This document shows, piece after piece, positions 9,527 to 17,845 of a stretch of DNA of 64,000 nucleotides. The notes below the pieces were generated by a model. The model saw nothing but the letters and a program-made list of their open reading frames with translations. It did not search any database and was not told the DNA's origin. The position numbers were made by a program, and so were the translations under genes. This DNA comes from CBDDKU01 sp965230375 (lineage in GTDB: Bacteria > Bacteroidota > Bacteroidia > Flavobacteriales_D > Cryomorphaceae): positions 1-64,000 of the forward strand of contig CBDDKU010000028.1 in NCBI GenBank assembly GCA_965230375.1, read 5' to 3'. The stretch's first letter is position 1. The number at the start of each line of letters is the position of its first letter.

Positions 9527-10351
9527 ATGTCGAAGCATTCCGCTCATATTCTGATGTGCCCACCCGACTATTATGGAATTCACTATGAAATTAATCCATG
9601 GATGAGTACTGAAAGGCAAGCAGATCACGACCTAGCAGTTCAGCAATGGCAGGGACTGCATCAATGCCTTAAAGATACCGGAGCAAAAATTTCTCAACTT
9701 ACTCCAATAGACGGTCTACCAGATATGGTATTCACTGCAAATGCCGCCGTCATATTTCGAAAACGAGTAGTGCTCGCTCGATTTAAACACCAGCAGCGAC
9801 AGGGTGAGGAAACGCATTTCCAACAATGGTTTGAAGCAAACGGCTGGCAAGTTCAGCAATCTCCCGGCGATTTTGCTTTTGAAGGAGCAGGAGATGCACT
9901 CTTTTGTGGTGAAACCTTATTTGCAGGTTACCGTATGCGCAGTGATGCCGGAGGTCATCAAAAAATTGGCGAAATGCTCGGTGTACGAGTTTTGCCCTTA
10001 GAGTTGATCGATCCTTACTATTACCATCTCGACACTTGCTTTTGTCCTCTAAGTAAGGATTCAGCAATCTATTTTCCAGGAGCGTTCGATGATTATGGAT
10101 TACGCGTTTTGAGAGAACTGATTGGTCAATTGATACCTGTTGAAAAACAAGAGGCACGCAGCTTTGCTTGTAATGCAGTGGTAGTGGGGCGCAAAGTTAT
10201 TACCAACACGGGATGTCCTGGGCTACATCAGCACTTAAAGCAGGCTGGTTTTGAACCTGTTGCAACTCCTCTGAGCGAGTTCGCTAAAGCTGGAGGTAGC
10301 GCTAAATGTTTAACGTTACGTCTCGATGGCGAAGAAGCAGCTCTTTGGTAG
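9527..10351 (+). CDS. Arginine dihydrolase-type guanidino-modifying enzyme (AgrE/ArgZ N-terminal domain)
   Basis: This 274-residue beta/alpha-propeller enzyme belongs to the DDAH/arginine deiminase superfamily. The start MCPPDYYGIHYEINPWM and the TANAA segment (70-74) match the arginine dihydrolase domain of cyanobacterial AgrE, which makes ornithine, CO2 and ammonia from arginine. Candidate catalytic residues are Glu119/Asp123 in FEGAGD, His167 in YYHLDTCF and the nucleophile Cys261 in GGSAKC. It could instead be a dimethylarginine dimethylaminohydrolase, but the LOR/SDH gene 34 bp upstream favours arginine. It is a stand-alone protein here, whereas in AgrE it is fused N-terminally. It is very likely co-transcribed with the preceding gene. 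Confidence 0.85.
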   Translation: MSKHSAHILMCPPDYYGIHYEINPWMSTERQADHDLAVQQWQGLHQCLKDTGAKISQLTPIDGLPDMVFTANAAVIFRKRVVLARFKHQQRQGEETHFQQWFEANGWQVQQSPGDFAFEGAGDALFCGETLFAGYRMRSDAGGHQKIGEMLGVRVLPLELIDPYYYHLDTCFCPLSKDSAIYFPGAFDDYGLRVLRELIGQLIPVEKQEARSFACNAVVVGRKVITNTGCPGLHQHLKQAGFEPVATPLSEFAKAGGSAKCLTLRLDGEEAALW

Positions 10352-10398
10352 ATGTTTTAGGCCGTGATATGAATATGGTTATTAAAAAAATACAATAT

Positions 10399-11013
10399 TT
10401 ATTTGGGAAGTTTTTCTTTCGCTAAGCTGCTTATTTTTTTGAATTCATCAGTGCCTGCACGGACGCACCATTCAAACATCACAGACTCGGTCGTCGTGAG
10501 TGTCGCTCCAGAAGATTCCATGCGGCGGAGTGCGATTTCGCGATCCATTGGAAACCGAGAGCCAACTGCATCAACCGGCAAGAAAACTTGATAGCCTGCA
10601 GCCATTAAATCGAAAACGGTTTGCTGAACGCATACATGGGTTTCAATTCCGCAAACGAGTGCTTTACTAAGACCCTTTTGTTGCCATTTGTCAAAAATGT
10701 CGCCGCATTCTCCACAGCTAAAAGTAGTTTTGTTGGGTATCTGCGACGGTATGCGAGAGGATAACTCTTCTAATGTCGAGCCAAGTCCTTGCGGATATTG
10801 TTCGGTGGCAGAAACATCGACTCCTAATGCTGCAGAGGCGTCGAGTAGACGACGTATGTTCCAGGTGATTGTTTTAAAATCATTAATTACAGGTACAAAA
10901 CGCTCCTGCATGTCGACAACCAAGACAGCAGTGTTTTCTCGACGCATTAACTCTGGGCTGCGTGGCAATGCGTTTGGGTGAGCGGGACTTTCGCTGTAGG
11001 GAAAAGAAGACAT
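10399..11013 (-). CDS. Isochorismatase-family cysteine hydrolase (YcaC-like)
   Basis: This 204-residue protein has the triad of cysteine hydrolases in the isochorismatase superfamily: Asp34 in VVDMQERF, Lys95 in PNKTTFS and Cys128 in GIETHVCVQQT, the last preceded by the family's cis-peptide region. The protein resembles the YcaC-like hydrolase group, whose natural substrates are mostly unknown. A leader of about 20 residues precedes the core. It is convergent with the arginine dihydrolase gene (47 bp between stops) and stands alone on the minus strand. Confidence 0.88.
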   Translation of the reverse strand: MSSFPYSESPAHPNALPRSPELMRRENTAVLVVDMQERFVPVINDFKTITWNIRRLLDASAALGVDVSATEQYPQGLGSTLEELSSRIPSQIPNKTTFSCGECGDIFDKWQQKGLSKALVCGIETHVCVQQTVFDLMAAGYQVFLPVDAVGSRFPMDREIALRRMESSGATLTTTESVMFEWCVRAGTDEFKKISSLAKEKLPK

Positions 11014-11146
11014 AGATATAGCCTAAATACTATTCTGCAATAAATGTTCAGGAGGAATCGAAACCAATTCCGCTAGCACTATAATAGAGCTAGAACTTAT
11101 CGATTTACAGGGCTCAGAATTTTCTGTTCGAGATATACGAACAATC

Positions 11147-11296
11147 ATGGCTACTAAAAGTGAGATGAAAAAAGAACTCTGCGAATGGTCGCGTGCTCAG
11201 TTGAAAGAGCATTTCGACCAATTACAAACGATCGTCTCAAAACCGGTGTATATCTGCCCTAAATGTGGGCGTGTTGCAAACCGCAAGAAATGGCTG
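11147..11296 (+). CDS. 5' fragment of a small CPKCG zinc-binding protein, cut at the chimeric join
   Basis: The ATG at 11147 opens a frame that runs to 11443, but only the first 50 codons look like one protein. MATKSEMKKELCEWSR and SKPVYICPKCGRVANRKKWL match the start of small conserved proteins in which a second Cys normally follows the KKWL segment to complete a zinc site. Here the sequence changes to an unrelated tail at codon 51. I read this as the end of the planctomycete DNA. The exact breakpoint cannot be fixed from sequence alone; about 11,285-11,305 is possible. Confidence 0.6.
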
Positions 11297-11310
11297 ACCA
11301 CTTTTGATTT
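11285..11310. other. Apparent join between planctomycete-like and Bacteroidota-like DNA
   Basis: Genes to the left have planctomycete character and genes to the right Bacteroidota character. Both genes that meet here are truncated and happen to be in frame. No transposase, integrase, tRNA or terminal repeat is visible at the border, which speaks against ordinary integration and for an assembly or cloning chimera. Confidence 0.65.
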
Positions 11311-11443
11311 TTGTGGGTCGTCGATTCCGTCTATTGCCAATTACTTTAAATCCTACGGAGCTGAACCAACTACATACGTCCAATTGAAAACGAGCAACAA
11401 GGTTTTATCTACCATGAAGGCCATAAAAGACAAAATATCTTGA
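11297..11443 (+). CDS. 3' fragment of a FemAB/GNAT-like acyltransferase of Bacteroidota
   Basis: The last 48 codons of the open frame read TTFDFCGSSIPSIANYFKSY and continue to a stop at 11443. The D-F-x-G-S-x-I-P-x-I-A-x-F/Y-F-x-S/G-F/Y-G-A pattern is what ends FemAB-like/GNAT acyltransferases common beside polysaccharide genes. No start codon of its own is present, because the 5' part is missing where the join lies. The following O-antigen ligase starts 17 bp later, so this was probably the upstream gene of the polysaccharide operon. The family call rests on a short segment and is tentative. Confidence 0.45.
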   Translation, partial: TTFDFCGSSIPSIANYFKSYGAEPTTYVQLKTSNKVLSTMKAIKDKIS

Positions 11444-11460
11444 GTTCTCGAGGTGCACAT

Positions 11461-12702
11461 ATGCTGAAGTTTTTGAAGTCGGGAAAGGCGTTTAACTGGA
11501 TGCTCGCTGTTGTTGCTCTTGCAATACCAGTATTAAAAACGGGAATTCAGATTCCCCTATTCCTACTCATCTTCACTTGGTTCTTTGTTCCAAAGCGTAC
11601 GTTTAAGTCAAATCTCAAGGAGATCATCATCTTTACTGGGATTTACATCTTTCACATCATTGCAATGCTCTATACAACTGATGTGCCAGCGGGCTTTGTA
11701 GATCTGGAGTCAAAACTATCACTTCTTCTTTTTCCGATATTACTAGGGTCGGTACAACCAATTTCCAAACTGGCATACCAGCGAATTCTAAAATTTTTCG
11801 TCTTTGGAACTGTGGTGGCTGTGATTTTGGGCTATATATCATCCATTATTGATTACAACCAAACAGAAGATTTGAAGGCATTCTACATGTCAAACTTCTC
11901 ACCGGTTCATCACCCTTCGTACGTGGCTATGTATATCAATTTGGCCATTTTCGTTTTGGCAATCAAGGCATGCAACCGAGCGCTCACTCGAAAACCCGAT
12001 CTCTGGCATTGGCTTCTCATGCTTCTCCTAGCTCTGACCCTTGTCTTTCTTGCGAGCAAACTCGGTATTCTGTCTTATTTATTTTCGATCCCATGTATTC
12101 TTGTTGTGGCTTGGAAAAAGGGGATACTAAAAACGGTATTCACGATGAAGCTGCTGGCCGTATTGGGCATTTTCGTCTGGTTTTTCTTGAATGACCCTAT
12201 TTCGAGTAACAGGCTTGCCAATAGCGTGAAAGTGGCTACCGAAGAGAAAGTAGAACAAGAAGGCTCACAATTGGAAAGCACTCGAGCCAGGAAGACATCA
12301 TGGTCTATTGCTATTTCAGAAATTTCCAAAAACCCATTTGGCGTAGGTACTGGTGATATCCAAAACCATATGGATGCCAAGTATCGTGAGAATGGGTACG
12401 AATTGATGGCTGAGCACAGTTTGAATGTGCACAATGCATTTTTGCAAATGGCCTTGGCTCAAGGTTGGCTCGCACTTATTTGGTTCCTCTTCTCTCTGGC
12501 TTATCCCTTGCGGATGATTTGGAGGAATAGTTATTGGATCTATGGTTTCTTTTTGGTTTTGATATCTGTAAACTTCTTAGTCGAATCGATGTTGGAGAAA
12601 CAAAGTGGAGTCATATTCTTTGCATTCTTTAATGCCGTATTTTTCTTCACTATGAAAGGGCACTCTCCAAGAATGAAAAGTGCGAACCCCGAGCGCGGAT
12701 GA
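11461..12702 (+). CDS. O-antigen ligase/Wzy-family membrane protein
   Basis: This 413-residue protein has about ten hydrophobic segments and a large loop between about residues 250 and 325. The loop contains the STRARKTSW segment and the SLNVHNAFLQMALAQGWLAL segment, where the conserved His of the O-antigen ligase/polymerase family (Wzy_C) normally lies. Such proteins attach or polymerise undecaprenyl-linked glycans in the periplasm. The ATG at 11461 follows a GAGG, while the frame is open seven codons further. It overlaps the next gene by 4 bp (ATGA). Whether it is a ligase or a polymerase cannot be told from sequence. Confidence 0.85.
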   Translation: MLKFLKSGKAFNWMLAVVALAIPVLKTGIQIPLFLLIFTWFFVPKRTFKSNLKEIIIFTGIYIFHIIAMLYTTDVPAGFVDLESKLSLLLFPILLGSVQPISKLAYQRILKFFVFGTVVAVILGYISSIIDYNQTEDLKAFYMSNFSPVHHPSYVAMYINLAIFVLAIKACNRALTRKPDLWHWLLMLLLALTLVFLASKLGILSYLFSIPCILVVAWKKGILKTVFTMKLLAVLGIFVWFFLNDPISSNRLANSVKVATEEKVEQEGSQLESTRARKTSWSIAISEISKNPFGVGTGDIQNHMDAKYRENGYELMAEHSLNVHNAFLQMALAQGWLALIWFLFSLAYPLRMIWRNSYWIYGFFLVLISVNFLVESMLEKQSGVIFFAFFNAVFFFTMKGHSPRMKSANPERG

Positions 12703-13931
12703 AAAAACTACTCATTCTCACTCAATACTATCCACCCGAAACAGGGGCTCCGCAAAATCGGCTACACGAATTAGCGCTTCGCATCAAGGCTGCTGGTATT
12801 GATGTGGAAGTGCTCACCGCCATGCCCAACTACCCGAAGATGGAGATTTTCGAAGGATACAAGGGCAAGCGTTATCTGGAAGAAGAAATAGATGGAATTA
12901 AGGTTTACCGTTCGCGCATCTATGTTAGCAAGTCTCGGGGTATGTTGGCTCGTTTGCTCAACTATTTTTCCTTCGTTTGGACTTCTTTTTTCACAGGCGT
13001 TAGAAAGCTCGACAAGTATGACTATCTCATGTTTGAGTCGCCTCCGCTTTTTCTTGGAATATCGGCATATCTGCTGGCCAAGTTCAAGAAAGCCAAACTC
13101 ATCATGAATGTGAGTGACCTTTGGCCAGAGAGTGCTGAGAAGCTAGGGCTTGTTACCAATCGCTTTTTTCTGAGCCTAGCCACTTGGCTCGAAGAATTTC
13201 TTTATCGAAAATCTGTCTTAATCACAGGACAAACTCAGGGTATCGTTCGAGATATTTCAGCTCGTTTTCCCGATAAGAAGACCTATTGGCTTCCCAATGG
13301 AGTGGATTTGACTTATTTCAAAAACGAGTCTGTCGAAAGCTCTTGGAGAAACGATCAGGGTTTTGCCGAAGATGATTTTCTATTGCTATACGCTGGTATT
13401 GTCGGACATGCTCAGGGGCTTGAAATCCTTATCAATGCGGCAGAGCGGATTAAAGATTACGCCGGTATTTACATTCTTGTGCTGGGTGATGGTCCGGAAA
13501 AAGAAAAGCTCTTGAGAATGAAAAAGGATCGGAATATCGAAAATATTCGCTTCTATGATCCAGTGCTAAAAACCGAGATGCCCGCCATAGTGAAAGCCGT
13601 AGATGTGGCCGTGGTTCCGCTTAAGAAGTTACCTTTATTTGAAGGTGCTATCCCTTCCAAGATATTTGAAAACCTGGCAATGGAGAAGCCCATACTTCTT
13701 GGAGTAAAAGGAGAAGCCAAAGAGCTTTTTATTGATCAAGGCCGTGCAGGTTTGTACTTTGAGCCTGAGAATGACGAAGACCTGGCTATACAAATCCTTG
13801 CCTTGAAGAATGGAGATGTTGCCACTGTAGCAGAGCTTGGCAAAAACGGAAGGGCATACGTAGAGCGGAAGTTTGATCGAAACAAAATTGCTTCGGCATT
13901 TTATAATGAATTAAGAACTTTGGACCAATGA
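12699..13931 (+). CDS. Family 4 glycosyltransferase (WbuB-like)
   Basis: This 410-residue GT-B glycosyltransferase would add a sugar to the lipid-linked glycan at the inner face of the cytoplasmic membrane. The N-terminal half carries YYPPETGAPQNRLHELA, typical of WbuB-like GT4 enzymes. The C-terminal half carries LPNGVDLTYF, a GIVGHAQGLEILI acceptor-side loop, LGDGPEKEKL and the P-L-F-E-G-A-I-P-S-K-I-F-E segment that binds the nucleotide-sugar. It overlaps both neighbours by 4 bp, so it is translationally coupled within the cluster. Confidence 0.9.
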   Translation: MKKLLILTQYYPPETGAPQNRLHELALRIKAAGIDVEVLTAMPNYPKMEIFEGYKGKRYLEEEIDGIKVYRSRIYVSKSRGMLARLLNYFSFVWTSFFTGVRKLDKYDYLMFESPPLFLGISAYLLAKFKKAKLIMNVSDLWPESAEKLGLVTNRFFLSLATWLEEFLYRKSVLITGQTQGIVRDISARFPDKKTYWLPNGVDLTYFKNESVESSWRNDQGFAEDDFLLLYAGIVGHAQGLEILINAAERIKDYAGIYILVLGDGPEKEKLLRMKKDRNIENIRFYDPVLKTEMPAIVKAVDVAVVPLKKLPLFEGAIPSKIFENLAMEKPILLGVKGEAKELFIDQGRAGLYFEPENDEDLAIQILALKNGDVATVAELGKNGRAYVERKFDRNKIASAFYNELRTLDQ

Positions 13932-15022
13932 AGATTTTGACCGTAGTAGGAGCGAGGCCCCAGTTTGTGAAAGCTGCCGTGATTAGCAGAGAAGTGGCCA
14001 ATCATCCCGATATCGAAGAAGTGATAGTGCACACGGGCCAGCATTTTGACTCAAATATGAGCGACGTTTTCTTTGAAGAGATGTCGATTCCCAAGCCCAA
14101 GTACAATCTAGACATTCACGGATTGAACCACGGAGCCATGACTGGGAAAATGCTCGAGGGAATTGAAGAATTGATCATCAAAGAGAGGCCTGATGTTCTT
14201 TTGGTTTACGGAGACACAAATTCGACTTTGGCGGGAGCACTAGCGGCTCGGAAACTCCATGTGCGCGTTGCACATGTGGAAGCCGGTTTGCGAAGTTTTA
14301 ATATGGCTATGCCCGAAGAAGTAAACCGAATCTTGACCGATCGCATCTCCAATTTGCTGTTTTGCCCTACCGATTCGGCAGTGCGAAACCTGGAAGCCGA
14401 AGGCTATGATGCTTTTGATGTTTCTGTAATCAAGTCGGGTGATGTGATGCAAGATGCAGCTATGTTTTACGCAGAAGAATCGGCCGAAAAGGCCAAACTC
14501 TCGAAGGAATTTTTGCAGAGAGATTTCGTACTGTGCACCCTTCACCGCGCTGAAAATACGGATGATCCAAATCGACTAAGAGAATTGGTAGAAGGATTGA
14601 ACCGAATTCATGCTACCATTCCTGTTGTATTACCTCTTCACCCGCGCACCAAGGGAGTGCTCGAAAAGCAAGGTTTAAAGCTGAATGTAGAGCTGATCGA
14701 TCCAGTCGGTTATTTCGAAATGATCGAACTCTTGAAGCATTGCGCCTTGGTGATGACGGATAGTGGCGGCCTTCAAAAAGAAGCCTTCTTTTTCAAAAAG
14801 AACTGTGTCACAATGCGCGACCAGACTGAATGGGTGGAATTAGTGAACAATGGATTCAATGTGCTCGCAAAGGCAAACGCAGATGATTTGGTAAAGAAGT
14901 TTGAGATGATGCGCAATCGATCCAACGATTTTGAAATTGATCTCTACGGTCAAGGGAATGCTGCTGACTGCATATTGTCAAATCTAAAAGTAATAGTTCA
15001 TAAGACAGTGGTCAATCATTAA
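13928..15022 (+). CDS. wecB: UDP-N-acetylglucosamine 2-epimerase (non-hydrolysing)
   Basis: This enzyme interconverts UDP-GlcNAc and UDP-ManNAc, giving precursors for the surface glycan. The 364-residue protein has the GT-B-like fold signatures VGARPQFVKAA at the N-terminus, YGDTNSTLAGALAA, HVEAGLRS, TLHRAEN, LPLHPRT and SDSGGLQKEA. The start overlaps the GT4 stop by 4 bp and the aminotransferase gene follows after 20 bp. The length is normal. The symbol follows the family; the exact sugar end-product depends on genes outside this cluster. Confidence 0.92.
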   Translation: MKILTVVGARPQFVKAAVISREVANHPDIEEVIVHTGQHFDSNMSDVFFEEMSIPKPKYNLDIHGLNHGAMTGKMLEGIEELIIKERPDVLLVYGDTNSTLAGALAARKLHVRVAHVEAGLRSFNMAMPEEVNRILTDRISNLLFCPTDSAVRNLEAEGYDAFDVSVIKSGDVMQDAAMFYAEESAEKAKLSKEFLQRDFVLCTLHRAENTDDPNRLRELVEGLNRIHATIPVVLPLHPRTKGVLEKQGLKLNVELIDPVGYFEMIELLKHCALVMTDSGGLQKEAFFFKKNCVTMRDQTEWVELVNNGFNVLAKANADDLVKKFEMMRNRSNDFEIDLYGQGNAADCILSNLKVIVHKTVVNH

Positions 15023-15042
15023 TTTTGTAGAAAGTCTCTGAT

Positions 15043-16266
15043 ATGATTCCCTTTTCACCCCCTCGCATCGACGAAGCAATCATTGAAGAAGTGAGCAACG
15101 CACTGCGCTCAGGATGGATTACGACTGGTCCGCGGACTAAACAATTCGAAATCGAGATATCTGAATATGTCCAGGCGCGAAAAACCCTCTGTGTTGCATC
15201 TGCCACGGCTGGTCTTGAGCTAATGATGCGCTGGATGGGAATCGGTGAAGGCGATGAGGTCATTATTCCCGCCTACACTTATTGCGCTACCGCCAATGTG
15301 GTAGTGCATTGTGGAGCTACGCCTGTTATGGTTGATACCAAGCCAGGGGAATTCAACATCGACCCCGAGGCAATTAGAAAGGCGATTACAACAAAGACCA
15401 AAGCTGTGGTGCCGGTCGATATAGCTGGTTGGCCCTGCAATTACAAAGCCATCCGTGAAATTGTCGAAGCCCCTGAGATTGTGGAACAGTTCAAAGCTGG
15501 TTCAGCGATTCAAAAGAAGTTGGGGCGGATTGCAATTCTCGCTGATTCTGCTCATGGATTTGGAGCGGAGTATCAGAATAAACCCCTCGGGTCCATCGCA
15601 GATGTGACGGTCTTTTCTTTTCACGCCGTAAAAAACCTGACTACTGCCGAAGGGGGTGCCATATGTTTGAACCTTCCAGCGTCATTTGATGTGGAAGATA
15701 TTTACAGGGAATTAAATACGCTTAGCCTTCACGGCCAGAGCAAAGACGCTTTGGCTAAGTCCAAAAAAGGGGGGTGGCGTTACGACGTGCTCACACCCGG
15801 TTATAAGTGCAATATGACTGATATACAAGCGGCAATAGGTTTGGTTGAATTGCGCCGCTATAAGAGCGAAACCCTTCCAAGAAGAAAAGCCATTTGCGAA
15901 CAGTACAATGCTGCTTTTGCCGACAAAGACTGGGCGATCTTGCCGACTTTTACCGATCAAGACGGGAGTGAGAGCTCTTACCACCTCTACCAGTTGCGGA
16001 TTGAAGGTGCTTCTGAACCGATTCGAGACGCTATGATTCAGTACATGGCCGATGAGGATATTGCCGTGAATGTGCATTTTCTGCCTTTACCCATGCTTAC
16101 AGCCTACAAGGATTTGGGCTATGATATTTCAAATTACCCACATGCTTTTTCTCAATACCAAAGTGAGATTAGTCTGCCGGTGTACTATGACTTAACAGAT
16201 GAGCAGGTAGATCAGGTAGCCAATGCGATTATTGCAGCATTTGAAAAAACAGCGGTCAATGCTTGA
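15043..16266 (+). CDS. DegT/DnrJ/EryC1/StrS sugar aminotransferase
   Basis: This PLP enzyme transaminates a 4-keto (or 3-keto) nucleotide sugar to make an amino sugar for the glycan. In its 407 residues, Lys197 in FSFHAVKNLTTAEGG is the expected internal-aldimine lysine. Asp168 and His171 in LADSAHGFG contact the cofactor. GSGWITTGP and IPAYTYCATAN are family signatures. A TAATTTTG box overlapping the stop of wecB at 15020-15027 could give it some transcription of its own. The next gene overlaps it by 8 bp. It may act together with the phosphoglycosyl transferase in a PglE/PglC-like arrangement, which is inference. Confidence 0.9.
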   Translation: MIPFSPPRIDEAIIEEVSNALRSGWITTGPRTKQFEIEISEYVQARKTLCVASATAGLELMMRWMGIGEGDEVIIPAYTYCATANVVVHCGATPVMVDTKPGEFNIDPEAIRKAITTKTKAVVPVDIAGWPCNYKAIREIVEAPEIVEQFKAGSAIQKKLGRIAILADSAHGFGAEYQNKPLGSIADVTVFSFHAVKNLTTAEGGAICLNLPASFDVEDIYRELNTLSLHGQSKDALAKSKKGGWRYDVLTPGYKCNMTDIQAAIGLVELRRYKSETLPRRKAICEQYNAAFADKDWAILPTFTDQDGSESSYHLYQLRIEGASEPIRDAMIQYMADEDIAVNVHFLPLPMLTAYKDLGYDISNYPHAFSQYQSEISLPVYYDLTDEQVDQVANAIIAAFEKTAVNA

Positions 16267-16849
16267 AGCCTTGTTTAATCGTGGCTCAGCGCTTTTGGGG
16301 ATTATCCTTCTTTTTCCGGTTCTATTTGTTTTAGGTATCGCTATTGTACTCGATTCACGGGGTGGAGTATTTTATATACAGCAGCGCGTTGGCCTAAAGG
16401 GAAAACCGTTTGGTTTGTACAAATTTCGAACGATGCGCCCGCTTTCCGACCAGAAAGGGAAGCTGACCATTGGCGATCGAGATCCACGGGTAACACGAGT
16501 GGGTTATTTTCTCAGGAAATACAAACTCGATGAACTGTCCCAGCTTATCAATGTGCTCAATGGAAGTATGAATTTGGTGGGGCCACGTCCTGAAGTCCAG
16601 GAATACGTAGATCACTACACACCCGAGCAGATGCGCGTGTTGGACGTAAAGCCTGGGATCACGGATTACGCTTCGCTGGAGTATTTTAAGGAGAGTGAAA
16701 TTCTCGCTCAGAGTTCTGATCCGCAAAAGACCTACATCGAAGAAATCATGCCCGAAAAAATCCGGATAAACTTGGAATACGTGGAGCGCAAATCAATGAG
16801 TGAAGACCTTCGAGTGATCGGAAAAACGATAGCGCGGATTCTTTCCTAA
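16259..16849 (+). CDS. Phosphoglycosyl transferase (PglC/WcaJ-type sugar transferase)
   Basis: This enzyme starts the glycan by transferring a sugar-phosphate from a UDP-sugar to undecaprenyl phosphate at the inner membrane. At 196 residues it is the short monotopic form. It has one N-terminal re-entrant hydrophobic helix (about 10-32), FRTMRP at 57-61, the catalytic Asp-Glu pair at 91-92 in YKLDELSQL, and NLVGPRPE. The ATG at 16259 overlaps the aminotransferase by 8 bp; a longer frame start would overlap it by 44 bp. The gene ends the cluster and is convergent with the next gene, with a 4-bp overlap of stops. Confidence 0.9.
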   Translation: MLEALFNRGSALLGIILLFPVLFVLGIAIVLDSRGGVFYIQQRVGLKGKPFGLYKFRTMRPLSDQKGKLTIGDRDPRVTRVGYFLRKYKLDELSQLINVLNGSMNLVGPRPEVQEYVDHYTPEQMRVLDVKPGITDYASLEYFKESEILAQSSDPQKTYIEEIMPEKIRINLEYVERKSMSEDLRVIGKTIARILS

Positions 16850-17775
16850 TCTACCTTTTGGTCGGTGAATTGATCGACGGCTTTGTGAAGGATTTTTATC
16901 TCTTCTACTTTGTCGGGATAGCCCAATCGATCGTAAGAGAAAATTAAATTGTTGAGTAAGCGCACGATCATGGTGCGGTTATCGCAAGGCTCCATAAATG
17001 CCGGATCGCTTCCCAAATTTATCTTTTCCAGGTAAGTCCTAATCTCGTCCTTGTGAACCATGGTTCCCTGACTGAAGGCATTTAGATAGAACAAAATCTT
17101 GGAGTCATCAGCTTCCGGGTTGGTCACCTTATCGATAAAGCGCAATATATTGTACTCGTCGACGTAGGCTAGTAGAAAGTGGTTGGGAAGATTGACGCCG
17201 TATATTGGAACTCCGAGACTTTCCGCGATCGCGATGTAAATGATGCTCAAGCTGAGCGGATTCCCTTTTTTGGTCTCCAACACCGTGTTGATGTACGAGT
17301 TTTGAGCAGCGTGGTAGTTCTTTTTGTTTCCTCGGAGCCCATGCACATCATATAGGATGTGATTGAAAATCTTCACCTTTTCGAAAGCAGTCAGCTCGTC
17401 ATTTAGCTCGAGCCATACGTCCTGCCTGATTTTCATCAGTTGGTCTTTCACCTCCAGCTCATCCATGTCGGGGTATTGGTATCGAGCTACAAGTAGTGCA
17501 CCTTCAAAAAGGTCCTTGCCACCATCGCGACTCCAACTAGTGAGTGCTTCGCATACTGTGTCAAATTGAATAATGTGGATGATGTCTTCGATTCGCTGCT
17601 GAAAAGCATGGCCAAAAGAATTCAGCTCCCACATATTTTCGAGGTGGGGGATAATGTCAACACCGAGAGAAATGATTCGTTCGCGAACGTGTCCATAGAC
17701 ATTCTCGTCCGGATCGTCAATCAAGTTGATCAAGGCATCAATCTGCTCCGTTTTTAAGCTGTCATTTGTTTTCAC
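16846..17775 (-). CDS. SirB1/transglutaminase-like family protein
   Basis: This 309-residue protein has the SirB1 N-terminal transglutaminase-like core. The family motifs are the KKNYHAAQNSYINTVLETKKGNPLSLSIIY region around residues 150-185 and GVNLPNHFLLAY with its conserved His. The classical catalytic Cys is not evident at the usual site (GNPLSLS here), as is common in this family, so enzymatic activity is doubtful. The first 80 residues look like HEAT-type helices. The role is unknown. Confidence 0.75.
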   Translation of the reverse strand: MKTNDSLKTEQIDALINLIDDPDENVYGHVRERIISLGVDIIPHLENMWELNSFGHAFQQRIEDIIHIIQFDTVCEALTSWSRDGGKDLFEGALLVARYQYPDMDELEVKDQLMKIRQDVWLELNDELTAFEKVKIFNHILYDVHGLRGNKKNYHAAQNSYINTVLETKKGNPLSLSIIYIAIAESLGVPIYGVNLPNHFLLAYVDEYNILRFIDKVTNPEADDSKILFYLNAFSQGTMVHKDEIRTYLEKINLGSDPAFMEPCDNRTMIVRLLNNLIFSYDRLGYPDKVEEIKILHKAVDQFTDQKVD

Positions 17776-17845
17776 AACGTTGCTAAAATAGTCCGACGTC
17801 TATCTCTTATAACAACGTAAACGGCTATTTATCAGCAAAACTTTG

